DNA from: Mycolicibacterium doricum
GTDB taxonomy: Bacteria > Actinomycetota > Actinomycetes > Mycobacteriales > Mycobacteriaceae
Direction of reading: 5' to 3'
DNA length: 64,000 bases
Assembly: GCF_010728155.1 (NCBI RefSeq)
Contig: NZ_AP022605.1
Span: forward strand, 372,001 to 436,000
The notes beneath the pieces are model-generated. The model did not search any database, was not told the origin of the DNA, and saw nothing but the letters and a program-made list of their open reading frames with translations. A program made the translations under genes and the position numbers. Each line of letters begins with the position of its first letter. Positions within the stretch are counted from its first letter, which is position 1. Shown here one piece after another: positions 16,864 to 24,724 of the stretch.

Positions 16864-17748
16864 ATGTCCTCGTCGGAAAGACCTCATGGAATCGTCGTGG
16901 GTGCCGACGGGTCGGCGGCCGGCAACGTCGCCGTGGACTGGGCGGCGCGCAGCGCCGTCCGTCGGGGGGTGCCGCTCACACTCGTCCACGTCATCGCGCC
17001 CAAGGACGTCCGGATGTGGATCGAGGTGCCGGCTCCGCAGGAGTACCTGCGCTGGCAGGCCGAACGCAGTACGCGGGTGATGGACGAGGCCATGGCGATC
17101 GCCGAGCGGGCCGCCGGCAACCGGAAGCTCACCGTGGTCAAACAGGTCATCCCAGGCGACGCGAAGGCCACGCTGATCGACATGTCGAAGGACGCCGGCC
17201 TGGTCGTGGTCGGTAGCCGCCGCCTCGGCGCCCTGGGCAGGCGGCTACTCGGTTCGGTGAGCACTGCCGTGGTGCACCATGCCCACTGTCCGGTCGCGGT
17301 GATCCACGATGAGGATCCGCTGATGGACCACCCGGACCAGGCGCCGGTCGTGGTCGGCGTCGACGGCTCCGCCGCCTCCGACAATGCGATCGCGATCGCC
17401 TTCGACGAGGCATCCCGACGCGGTGTCGATCTGGTCGCCGTGCACGCCTGGAACGATGTCGACTACGAGTTCCCGGACATCAAGTGGGTTGACTACACCG
17501 AACGCGGCGAGCGCATCATCGGCGAGTGTCTTGCCGGCTACTGCGAGACCTATCCCGACGTCTCGGTGCACAAGGTGCTCGTGCGTGACCGCCCGGCGCA
17601 CCAGCTGCTACAGCAGGCAGAAGCGGCGCAGTTGCTCGTCGTCGGGAGCCGCGGCCGGGGCGGTTTCGAGGGCATGCTACTCGGCTCGGTCAGCTCCGAG
17701 GTGGTGCAATCCGCCCGCATGCCGGTGATCGTCGCCCGCGGCGGTTGA
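16864..17748 (+). CDS. Tandem-domain universal stress protein
   Basis: A 294-residue protein of two UspA domains (about 7-148 and 158-292). Each carries the ATP-binding start (VVGADGSAAG; VVGVDGSAAS) and the C-terminal loop GSRRLGALGRRLLGS and GSRGRGGFEGMLLGS with G-2x-G-9x-G(S) spacing, so both probably bind ATP. GGGAGGTG precedes the ATG. Mycobacterial tandem Usp proteins are often induced by hypoxia through DosR, and a possible DosR-type dyad lies upstream. It is convergent with menE. Confidence 0.92.
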   Translation: MSSSERPHGIVVGADGSAAGNVAVDWAARSAVRRGVPLTLVHVIAPKDVRMWIEVPAPQEYLRWQAERSTRVMDEAMAIAERAAGNRKLTVVKQVIPGDAKATLIDMSKDAGLVVVGSRRLGALGRRLLGSVSTAVVHHAHCPVAVIHDEDPLMDHPDQAPVVVGVDGSAASDNAIAIAFDEASRRGVDLVAVHAWNDVDYEFPDIKWVDYTERGERIIGECLAGYCETYPDVSVHKVLVRDRPAHQLLQQAEAAQLLVVGSRGRGGFEGMLLGSVSSEVVQSARMPVIVARGG

Positions 17749-17761
17749 TCAGCGCGCGCTT

Positions 17762-17812
17762 GCTGAATTGCGCGCTCAGCGCGCGTTAGCTGAATTGCGC
17801 GCTCAGCGCGCG
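17762..17812. repeat. 27-bp direct duplication of the menE tail, palindromic
   Basis: A 24-base block at 17762-17785 recurs exactly at 17789-17812. The right copy encodes the last residues of MenE (ALSAQFS, minus strand) and the left copy repeats them behind the stop. Each copy contains the near-perfect palindrome GCGCGCTCAGCGCGC, so the pair may also act as a bidirectional terminator between convergent genes. Confidence 0.8.
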
Positions 17813-18874
17813 GCGGTCCACCTTGCCGATCCCCCTGCGCGGCACCTCCTCCACCACGTGCACCTCACGCGGTGCCGCGGTGGCGTCCAAGTCGGCCGCG
17901 ACGTGCACCCGTAACTCATCCGCCGTCGGCGCCGACGCACCCGGTGCGAGGACGATCGCGGCCACCACCCGCTGCCCCAACCGCTCGTCGGCCACCCCGA
18001 AGACCGCGCAGTCGACGACCGCCGGGTGGCGCGACAGCACCGCCTCGACGAGAGGGGGCATCACGGTAAGTCCCCCGGTGCTGATCGCGTCGTCGACACG
18101 GCCCAACACCCGCAGCACCCCGCGCTCCAGCGCACCGACGTCGTTGGTGCGGAACCAGCCCGGCTTGGCGAAGGGGTCCGGCGACACGGGGTTGCGGTAA
18201 CCCTTGGCCAGCGTCGCCCCGCCGAGCAGGACCCGGGACCCCTCGAGACGCACCTGCACCCCGTCCAGCGGCACCCCGTCGTAGACGCATCCGCCGGCGG
18301 TTTCACTCATACCGTACGTCCGGACCACCGAAACCCCGGCCGCAGCGGCCTGCTCGTCCAGGCCTGCGGGCATCGGCCCCCCGCCGACCAGCACCGCGTC
18401 GAACGTGGTGAGCGCTGTGGTGGCCGCCGGATCGCGCAGCGCCTTGTCCAGCTGGACGCTCACCAGCGACACGTATCGCCGTCCCGTACCCATACCCGCC
18501 GCCGCCGACACCAGATCCGACGGCTCGAAACTCGCCGGCATGGCTACCGGCCGCTCACCGGCAACGACACTGCGCACCAGGACCTGCAGCCCGGCGATGT
18601 GATGGGCGGGAAGGGCGAGCAGCCACCGACCCGGCCCACCCAGCCGGGCATGGGTGGCGTGCGCGCTAGCGGTCAACGCCGCGGCGGACAGCATTGCGCC
18701 CTTCGGGGTGCCGGTGGTGCCCGAGGTCGGCACCACCACGGCGACGTCGTCGTCGATCGGCGCACCGGCCAGCAGCGCCTCGCTCAGCAGCGCGCGGTGG
18801 CCGGTCTCGTCGGCCGGGATGGGCAGCAACGCCGGGCCCCGGCCGTTCAGCACGTCCTCGATGACCGGGAGCAC
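17786..18874 (-). CDS. menE: o-succinylbenzoate-CoA ligase MenE
   Basis: A 362-residue acyl-adenylate enzyme activating o-succinylbenzoate with ATP and CoA in menaquinone synthesis. The adenylate P-loop is VVPTSGTTGTPKGAM (near residue 50), followed by RTYGMSETAGGC (near 185), TNDVGALE (near 245) and the C-terminal catalytic Lys in PRRGIGKVDRRAL. GTG at 18874 gives the length usual for mycobacterial MenE. The coding pattern continues 17 codons upstream to an ATA preceded by GGGGAGGG, where it overlaps the previous gene's stop, so a non-standard earlier start is possible. Confidence 0.93.
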   Translation of the reverse strand: MLPVIEDVLNGRGPALLPIPADETGHRALLSEALLAGAPIDDDVAVVVPTSGTTGTPKGAMLSAAALTASAHATHARLGGPGRWLLALPAHHIAGLQVLVRSVVAGERPVAMPASFEPSDLVSAAAGMGTGRRYVSLVSVQLDKALRDPAATTALTTFDAVLVGGGPMPAGLDEQAAAAGVSVVRTYGMSETAGGCVYDGVPLDGVQVRLEGSRVLLGGATLAKGYRNPVSPDPFAKPGWFRTNDVGALERGVLRVLGRVDDAISTGGLTVMPPLVEAVLSRHPAVVDCAVFGVADERLGQRVVAAIVLAPGASAPTADELRVHVAADLDATAAPREVHVVEEVPRRGIGKVDRRALSAQFS

Positions 18875-18921
18875 CTCGAGCGCCGCAGCGCCGGACGGAA
18901 CGGCGAGGGCCCGCAGGACGG

Positions 18922-19080
18922 CTATGCGCCCTCCCCGGATTCTCGGTCGTCGAGCGGCCAGCTGCCTGCGGCGAGCCGCTCGCGCACCCGGTCGGTCTCC
19001 GCCGGGGCGGGCATGTCTGCGGTGATCCAGGCGAGGATGCTGGCGAGGAAGTTGGGCACGTGCGTCACTTTCCCGGGCAT
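18922..19080 (-). CDS. Short DUF3349-like protein lacking its central region
   Basis: A 52-residue frame from ATG 19080. Its beginning (VPNFLASILAWI) resembles the first helix of mycobacterial DUF3349 proteins and its end (ADMPAPAETDRVRERLAAGSWPLDD) is a good match to their C-terminus, but the roughly 50 residues that normally lie between (the GYPxGVPPxDYxPLLALL core) are absent. It holds the place of Rv0543c between menE and the VOC gene. Either a compact derivative or a deletion remnant; translation cannot be judged. The family comparison is from memory. Confidence 0.5.
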   Translation of the reverse strand: MPGKVTHVPNFLASILAWITADMPAPAETDRVRERLAAGSWPLDDRESGEGA

Positions 19081-19219
19081 GCCGAAGAGCTTCGCCCGCA
19101 GGCAGTCGATGGTAACTCCGGCCGACGGGGTTGGCGACGGCGGGCGGTGATTTGGACCCTGGTTCCGGCCTGGCCGCGACGCCAAGCCGGCCGTCGGCCG
19201 CACCGGTGCGCTGACACCG

Positions 19220-19591
19220 TCAGCCGCGGGTGTCGCGGCGCAGCGGATGGTCGTCGGGCACCTGCACGAAGATCAGCGTGACGCCGTCGGGATCGGTCAC
19301 GTGCATCTCGTGCAGTCCCCACGGCTCCTGGCGGGCCTGCCTGGCGATCTCGACGCCGCGGCCGCGCAACTCGTCCTGCACGGCGTGGAGGTCGCGTACC
19401 TGCAGCCACAGGGTGCCGCCGGCGTCGGGGCCGCCATGAGCGGCAAGTTCGATCAGTGATTGACCGGCGTAGAACACGGTGCCTGCGCCGTACTCGCGGG
19501 CGATGGCGAGCCCGAGTCCGTCACGGTAGAAGCGCAGCGACCGTTCATAGTCCGCCGGCCGGAACAGCATCCGGCTGGCCAGGATCTCCAT
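19220..19591 (-). CDS. VOC-superfamily (glyoxalase/bleomycin-resistance) protein
   Basis: A 123-residue vicinal oxygen chelate protein made of two babbab modules. The first starts LFRPADYERSLRFYRDGLGL and the last is LHEMHVTDPDGVTLIFVQVP, with Glu in the usual C-terminal metal position (IELAAHGG carries another). ATG at 19591. Its place between SDR and DUF3349 genes follows Rv0546c. The substrate is unknown. Confidence 0.85.
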   Translation of the reverse strand: MEILASRMLFRPADYERSLRFYRDGLGLAIAREYGAGTVFYAGQSLIELAAHGGPDAGGTLWLQVRDLHAVQDELRGRGVEIARQARQEPWGLHEMHVTDPDGVTLIFVQVPDDHPLRRDTRG

Positions 19592-19626
19592 AGGCCCTGT
19601 CTATCACTGCGACGGTCACCGGCCGG

Positions 19627-20502
19627 TCAGGCCTCCGGCTGCAGCCCCTGGCGTTTGACGACGGCGTTGAACCACGTCGGCGCCAGCGAGTCGAGCGCCC
19701 GAGCGGTGACCGCCATCCGTGGCGTGATGCGCACCGGGCGGTTACGCGCCGCGTCGATCATCCAATCGGCCGCTTCGGTTGCGGTCAGCCCCGGCACACC
19801 GTCATAGGCCCGAGTCGGCGCGATCATCGGTGTCTTGACCAGTGGGTAGTACAGCGTGGTGGAGTGCACACCTTTGGTGGACCACTCGGTCTCGATGACG
19901 CGGCTCACCGCCGACAGCGCCGCTTTGGAGGCGTTGTAGACGGCGAACAGCGGGGAGGCCTCACTGAACACGCCCCAGGTCGCCACATTCACGATGTGGC
20001 CGTCGCCGCGCTCGATCATGCCCGGCGCGAGTCCGCGGATCAAGCGCAGCGGTGAGTAGTAGTTCAGCGTCATCGTGCGTTCCACGTCGTGCCAGCGGTC
20101 CAGCGATTCCGCCAGCGGGCGGCGAATCGACTTGCCGGCGTTGTTGACCAGGATGTCGACGCCGCCGAGTTGTGCCTCCACGTCGGTCACCAGCGCGTCG
20201 ACGGCATCCAAGTCGGACAGATCGCACGCCCGCGCTGTGGCATCGCCGCCGGCAGTGGTGATCCGTTCGACGAGCGCGTCGAGCAGATCCTGCCGGCGCG
20301 CGACCACCACCACCCTGGCACCGCATCGGGCGAACTTCTCGGCCGCGGCCTCACCGATCCCCGAGGAGGCACCCGTCAGCACGATGCGCTTGCCGGCGAG
20401 TTCGACAGAGGCGCGCGGTTGCAGGAACTGCTCGGCCCGCGAGGGCCGCATACCGGCCAACAGCAGGCTGTCGGACAAGCGGCGCAACGGGTTCTTGCTC
20501 AC
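19627..20502 (-). CDS. Short-chain dehydrogenase/reductase
   Basis: A 291-residue classical SDR. The cofactor motif is TGASSGIGEAAA (near residue 45), with VNNAGKS (near 118), Ser in VNVATWG and the catalytic YNASK (near 190). A 35-residue N-terminal extension and a C-terminal GLTATEAADWMIDAARNRP helix are typical of mycobacterial lipid-related SDRs such as Rv0547c. GTG at 20502 is used. The substrate is not evident. Confidence 0.87.
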   Translation of the reverse strand: MSKNPLRRLSDSLLLAGMRPSRAEQFLQPRASVELAGKRIVLTGASSGIGEAAAEKFARCGARVVVVARRQDLLDALVERITTAGGDATARACDLSDLDAVDALVTDVEAQLGGVDILVNNAGKSIRRPLAESLDRWHDVERTMTLNYYSPLRLIRGLAPGMIERGDGHIVNVATWGVFSEASPLFAVYNASKAALSAVSRVIETEWSTKGVHSTTLYYPLVKTPMIAPTRAYDGVPGLTATEAADWMIDAARNRPVRITPRMAVTARALDSLAPTWFNAVVKRQGLQPEA

Positions 20503-20560
20503 CGGAGAAGTCTAGGCGGCCGGCACGACCACCTCGGGGTGCATGCGGCCATGCCGGCGC

Positions 20561-20636
20561 GCGTGTCGAGACAGACCGCGCGTGTCGAGACAGACCCCGC
20601 GTGTCGAGACAGACCCCGCGTGTCGAGACAGACACA
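20561..20636. repeat. 19-bp tandem repeat, four units
   Basis: Four units beginning GCGTGTCGAGACAGAC lie head to tail between the SDR gene and the convergent-side kinase gene; units 2 and 3 are identical over 19 bases and units 1 and 4 vary at the last three. There are no spacers of differing sequence, so it is a minisatellite rather than a CRISPR array. Confidence 0.9.
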
Positions 20637-20686
20637 GAAAGCGGCTATCGAGGTCGGTGAGGTAGTCGGTGAGGTAGTGGTGTGTC

Positions 20687-21874
20687 CTAGCGGGAGAGGG
20701 GGATTGTGACGGTGACGGTCAGCCCGCCCGTCCCATGGGCAATCGCTTCCACGTCGCCGTGATGGCTCTGGACGACTGAACGTGTGATCGACAGGCCAAG
20801 TCCGGCGCCTCGGCCCGCCGCTCCATGCTTGGGGTCGGTGAGACGTTCGGAGGTGGCGAGACGGCGAAACGGCTCGAAAAGACCATCGACGTCCTCGGGT
20901 GCAATGACCGGTCCGGTGTTCTCGACGATCAGGCGCGCCGACGACCCGCTTGCGCCGACGGTGACTTGCAACCAGCCGTGCTCGGGGAGGTTGTAGCGCA
21001 CCGCGTTGTCGATGAGGTTGTGAGCGATACGTTCGAGCAGCGTCGGATCGCCGGTCACGCTTACCGGATCAAGCTGTGAGGTGATCTTGACGCCGAAACG
21101 CTCGGCGAGCGGTGATGCGGTGTCGATGGCCCGCCGAACGATGTCAGCGAGGTCAACGCCTGGCCTCAAGTCCAGCTGGTGCTGGCTGCTGGCCAGCACC
21201 AGCAACCCATCGATGAGTCGCTCGTTGCGAGCATTGACTCCCAACAGGGTCGCCCCGAGTTGCCGAGTGGATTCAGGTGTGTCCGGATCGTCGAGCGCGA
21301 CTTCGATCAGGGTGCGGTTGATCGCCAGCGGTGTACGCAACTCATGGGAGGCGTTGGCGACGAACCGCCGTTGACCGTCGAAGGCACGATCGAGTCGCTC
21401 CAGCATCGCGTCGAACGTGTCGGCGAGATCCTTGATCTCGTCGAAGGGACCGTCCAGTGCGATGCGCTCATGCAGGCTGCGGTCTGCCACGCGGCGAGCG
21501 GTTGCGGTGATCTGTTGCAGGGGACGCAGCGCCCTTCCTGCCAGCAGCCAGCCCAGGCCGGCGGCCGCGATGCCCACGGCGACGAGGGTGACCACGGAAC
21601 GCACCAGCAAATTTCGCAGGGTTTCGGTGCGTTCCTGGGCAGCCTGCTCGGTCACCGCGGCAAAGATCCGGTCGGCGATCGGATGGCTGCCTTGCCCCCG
21701 ATCGTCAAGGAACCGGCTGACCGCCTCCTGCACTCCCGCACCGGGCGGATCTTGCAGTGACTGCTGCACGTTGAAGTACATGAGCGCGACCAGGATCACG
21801 CCGCAGAGGAAGAACGCGCCCGCGTAGAGCACCGTCAGACGCAGTCGAATTGTTGATCTTGGTCTGCTGTTCAT
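20687..21874 (-). CDS. Sensor histidine kinase with HAMP domain
   Basis: A 395-residue membrane kinase. Helices at about 12-34 and 92-114 bracket a roughly 60-residue extracytoplasmic sensor; HAMP follows (RALRPLQQITATARRVADR), then the H-box FVANASHELRTPLAI, N-box NLIDNAVRYN and the G-region GRGAGLGLSITRS. ATG at 21874 overlaps the regulator stop (ATGA). Pairs like this are common in mycobacteria, and the neighbours (Gly/Pro-rich exported protein, hemophore-like protein) hint at an envelope or iron/haem signal, but nothing proves it. Confidence 0.9.
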   Translation of the reverse strand: MNSRPRSTIRLRLTVLYAGAFFLCGVILVALMYFNVQQSLQDPPGAGVQEAVSRFLDDRGQGSHPIADRIFAAVTEQAAQERTETLRNLLVRSVVTLVAVGIAAAGLGWLLAGRALRPLQQITATARRVADRSLHERIALDGPFDEIKDLADTFDAMLERLDRAFDGQRRFVANASHELRTPLAINRTLIEVALDDPDTPESTRQLGATLLGVNARNERLIDGLLVLASSQHQLDLRPGVDLADIVRRAIDTASPLAERFGVKITSQLDPVSVTGDPTLLERIAHNLIDNAVRYNLPEHGWLQVTVGASGSSARLIVENTGPVIAPEDVDGLFEPFRRLATSERLTDPKHGAAGRGAGLGLSITRSVVQSHHGDVEAIAHGTGGLTVTVTIPLSR

Positions 21875-22527
21875 GGGATGCGGTAGCCCACACCCGGTTC
21901 GGTTTCGATCACCGGAGGTTCTCCCAACTTCCGCCGCAGCATCATGATCGTGTAGCGGACCACTCCGGTGAATGGATCGATGTGCTCGTCCCACGCTTTC
22001 TCCAGGAGTTGCTCTGCAGACACGATCCCTCCCTCGGCGCGCAGGAGTTCGGCCAGCACAGCGAACTCCTTGGGTGACAGCGGCACGGGGCGATGGTCGC
22101 GTTCCACAGTCCGGCGATGAGGGTCCAGCCGAATCCCGCTCCGCTCCAGTACCGGGGGCACCGCCGGCCGGGAACGCCGCGCCAATGCCTGCACCCGGGC
22201 GGTCAGTTCCGCGAAGGCAAAGGGCTTGGTGAGGTAGTCGTCGGCACCGAGGCCCAACCCGTTGACTCGATCAGCGATGGCGGTGGCAGCGGTGAGCATC
22301 AAAATCCGTGTCGCCGCGCCGCTTTCGACCAGCGATGTGCACACCGAGTCCCCAGAGACCACCGGTAAGTCGCGATCCAACACGATCACGTCGTAATCGT
22401 TGACAGTGGCACGCTCCAGCGCCGACGCGCCGTCATAAACCACATCCACGGCCATAGCGTGGCGGCGCAGCCCCGAGGCGATCGCATCGGCCAACAACGT
22501 TTCGTCTTCCACCACCAGAACGCGCAT
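21871..22527 (-). CDS. OmpR-family response regulator
   Basis: A 218-residue receiver plus winged-helix regulator. Acidic pocket VEDE at residues 6-9, phospho-acceptor in VIVLDRDLP (near 51), Lys in LTKPFAF (near 101). The DNA-binding half runs from about 125 to the end (RRKLGEPPVIETEPGVGYRIP). ATG at 22527. It is the first gene of the pair with the HAMP kinase and reads away from the exported-protein genes. Confidence 0.92.
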   Translation of the reverse strand: MRVLVVEDETLLADAIASGLRRHAMAVDVVYDGASALERATVNDYDVIVLDRDLPVVSGDSVCTSLVESGAATRILMLTAATAIADRVNGLGLGADDYLTKPFAFAELTARVQALARRSRPAVPPVLERSGIRLDPHRRTVERDHRPVPLSPKEFAVLAELLRAEGGIVSAEQLLEKAWDEHIDPFTGVVRYTIMMLRRKLGEPPVIETEPGVGYRIP

Positions 22528-22634
22528 GACGACATACTGCCTGTTCGACGCGTTGGCGCAGTGTGAGAGCGCCGCCGCAGTGAGAGGCGCGCCGAGCTTG
22601 GATTAGCTCGACGCGCTCCCATTTCACCGACGGT

Positions 22635-23009
22635 TTAGATGAGACCCGGCCCGGGAAGACCGAAGCCTGCCCCGGGGAGCAAGCCCAGGCCAGAAGCCGG
22701 ACCACCGAAGCCGCCCAACCCGGGCCCGGGAAGTACCCCAATCCCGGGGGCGCCGACACCGGGCCCTGGCAGAATACCTGGGCCAGGCGCACCGAACCCC
22801 GCACCGGGAAGCAGTCCCAGACCCGACGCGGGTCCGCCGAAGCCGCCCAGGCCGGGGCCAGGCAGGATTCCCGGCCCGGGTGCACCCCAATCCGGCCCAG
22901 GATCAGCCCCCGCCACACCGGCGGTGGCTGCGAAAGGCAGCATCGACAGCGCAGCGGCACCGATCGCGACTCCGATTGCGCGGCGTGCCATAACACGTAC
23001 CTTTGTCAC
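22635..23009 (-). CDS. Exported Gly/Pro-rich repeat protein
   Basis: A 124-residue protein with a Sec signal peptide (MARRAIGVAIGAAALS...ATAGVAGA, cleavage probably after the last Ala, near residue 35) and a mature part made almost wholly of Gly, Pro, Leu, Ala and Phe. A block LPGPGLGGFGGPASGLGLLP occurs twice, about 45 residues apart, each followed by GAGFG. GTG 23009 is used because GAGGAGG lies 7 nt upstream; ATG 22991 is the alternative. Likely a cell-surface or secreted low-complexity protein; no enzymatic motif is seen. Confidence 0.75.
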   Translation of the reverse strand: MTKVRVMARRAIGVAIGAAALSMLPFAATAGVAGADPGPDWGAPGPGILPGPGLGGFGGPASGLGLLPGAGFGAPGPGILPGPGVGAPGIGVLPGPGLGGFGGPASGLGLLPGAGFGLPGPGLI

Positions 23010-23341
23010 TTCGTTGCCTCCTCAATTCCCGTAGGAGCACAATCACTCCTACTCAGGCGATGGTAGCGACGAGGGCGTTTGGGCGGTGTGAGGTCAAAGA
23101 ACGCCGGATTCCTACCGGGGAAACGACGTCAACCAAGCGCGACGGCGCGAAGTCACTCCAGGCGACACCGACACCACCGACACCTGCGGTCACCGGGCTT
23201 ACTCCACGGGTGTTCCGCGCCGTCGCCGGGCCCGGCGCATGCGGCCGGCAACCCCCTAGCGCCAACCAAACGGCTGAGGGTGTGGACTGGGGAATCGCCC
23301 GCCCAACCGGCGGTACCGATACCCACGAAGGGGACAGCACC
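23010..23341. other. Intergenic region between divergent exported-protein genes
   Basis: About 330 bases without a supportable gene. It must hold the promoters of the Gly/Pro-rich gene (leftward; GAGGAGG at its right edge) and of the hemophore-like gene (rightward). GC-rich throughout. No convincing operator was recognised. Confidence 0.5.
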
Positions 23342-23728
23342 GTGGAACGTTCGTCAGTTCTCAAACCCGCCATGACGCTCGTCGCGACTTTTGGCGTCGC
23401 CCTCATGGGGCCGACTAGCGGTGTAGCCGGCGCCAAACCTCTCGATCCGGTCATCAACACCACGTGCACCTATGACCAGATCGTCGCGGCCCTCCGCATC
23501 GAGGCACCAGATCTGGCAAGCGCCTTGGATGCCCATCCCGAGGCCCAAACCAAACTGCGTGAGTTCGTTGCACTCTCGCCGGAGCAACGTCGAGCACGTG
23601 TCGACCAGCGCCTCAATGCCCATCCGGAGTGGCGCACCACCCTGGAACAGAAACGCGCCACACCTCAGGGGCAGGAGAAAGAACAAATGCTCCTGCGGAT
23701 CGCCGATACCTGCCACAACTACGCGTGA
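23342..23728 (+). CDS. Hemophore-related exported protein
   Basis: A 128-residue protein with an N-terminal signal peptide (SVLKPAMTLVATFGVALMG, cleavage near GVAGA) and the small helical domain of mycobacterial hemophore-like proteins: TTCTYDQIVAAL near the start and IADTCHNYA at the end form the conserved Cys pair (disulphide), with HPEAQTKLREFVALSPEQRR between. Family members such as Rv0203 carry haem, but the Tyr/His ligands vary and binding is not certain. GTG 23342 follows AAGGGGA. The stop overlaps the next GTG. Confidence 0.75.
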   Translation: MERSSVLKPAMTLVATFGVALMGPTSGVAGAKPLDPVINTTCTYDQIVAALRIEAPDLASALDAHPEAQTKLREFVALSPEQRRARVDQRLNAHPEWRTTLEQKRATPQGQEKEQMLLRIADTCHNYA

Positions 23729-24102
23729 GTGACGTGTCGTGCTCCGGTGATTGCATCGGGCCGCCTCACAGTTCGGTGTATGGCCTCGACGAGAACCAAC
23801 CGTTGAACACCGGCCAGGCTCGCGAACTGGCTACGGCACCACTCGCTGCGGCGGCCGAGCTCGACGGGTTCCGCTGCTTCGAAGGATCCATGCGGCAACT
23901 CCCGGGTCTTACCTACCGGGACAGTTCACCCGTACTGGTCACGATCACCAGCACCCAACTTCCGGACGGCACCATCGAAGGCCGATCCATCCGCATGTCC
24001 GGGCCTCACTGGGACGACGAGATCGACAGCCAGACGGCACGAACCATCGCCCGGGCGCTACTGGATGCTGCTGACGACCTCGATCGGCTACGGCAGCACT
24101 GA
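23725..24102 (+). CDS. Hypothetical protein coupled to the hemophore-like gene
   Basis: A 125-residue protein, GTG 23725 overlapping the preceding stop by 4 bp. No signal peptide or membrane helix. Its second half (VLVTITSTQLPDGTIEG, then MSGPHWDDEIDSQTARTIARALLDAADDLDRL) looks like a beta-hairpin plus amphipathic helix, a layout seen in DUF6907-like actinobacterial proteins, but I do not recognise it firmly. The coupling suggests a shared role with the exported protein. Confidence 0.65.
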   Translation: MSDVSCSGDCIGPPHSSVYGLDENQPLNTGQARELATAPLAAAAELDGFRCFEGSMRQLPGLTYRDSSPVLVTITSTQLPDGTIEGRSIRMSGPHWDDEIDSQTARTIARALLDAADDLDRLRQH

Positions 24103-24131
24103 GACCAATTCAGGTGGTCAGTTTGATCACA

Positions 24132-24506
24132 TCACCAACTAGCCATGCCTGGGCTGTTACGCGCAGGGCCCATGGAGATACCGGTCCCAATACCGCCCGT
24201 GATCGACGGCACCGCCCGCAGGCTGTCCTTCACCTCACCACCAGGGGGTGCCATCGGCGAACCCTCGGCCGAGCGGCGCACGTCGGAGGACCCAGCGTTA
24301 GCGACACCTCTGTTGCTGGTGCGGACGCCGCCTTCGGGCGCCGGGTTGGCGTCGAACACCGGATTCGGCTTACCGCCGATGTCGATCACGTCGGCATGGG
24401 CGGTGCCCGCGCCGAACACGAGGACCGCCCCTGCCAGCGCGAGCGCACCCGCCACGGCGACCGCCGATCTCTTGGGCCGACCTGCGAAAGCATCGTCACG
24501 TCGCAC
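24132..24506 (-). CDS. Exported hypothetical protein
   Basis: A 124-residue protein with a clear signal peptide (RSAVAVAGALALAGAVLVFG, cleavage after GTAHA) and a short, disordered, Gly/Pro/Ala-rich mature chain beginning DVIDIGGKPNPVFDANP. GTG 24506 is preferred since GGGGA is 7 nt upstream; an in-frame ATG at 24539 has no ribosome site. Convergent with the preceding gene, 29 bp apart. No family recognised. Confidence 0.65.
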   Translation of the reverse strand: MRRDDAFAGRPKRSAVAVAGALALAGAVLVFGAGTAHADVIDIGGKPNPVFDANPAPEGGVRTSNRGVANAGSSDVRRSAEGSPMAPPGGEVKDSLRAVPSITGGIGTGISMGPARNSPGMASW

Positions 24507-24724
24507 TTCGGCTTCCCCTTTTTTCCGCGGGATCCTCATCCCTGACCTCGAATGCCGTCTTGCGAACCATATCAGCGAATGGTCGTCGTGCAGGGCTGTC
24601 GCACCAGACAGGGGAAGCGTTACAGCGCATACGGAAACGGCCTGACGTTCGGCGGTGGATCAGCCAAAATCGGCCTGCCACAGGGCGTTTGGACCGCCGA
24701 ATCCAATCGCCGCACCGCGTGCCG

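Noticed and set aside
20561..20636. Possible short CRISPR array
   Set aside because: Units abut with no variable spacers and no cas genes are near; it is a tandem repeat.
22639..23034. Plus-strand Pro/Gly-rich frame
   Set aside because: Mirror of the minus-strand exported protein, which has a signal peptide and a ribosome site.
23098..23125. Fourth copy of the recurrent dyad (GGATTCCTACCGGGGAAACG)
   Set aside because: The order of half-sites differs and the match falls below that shared by the other three.
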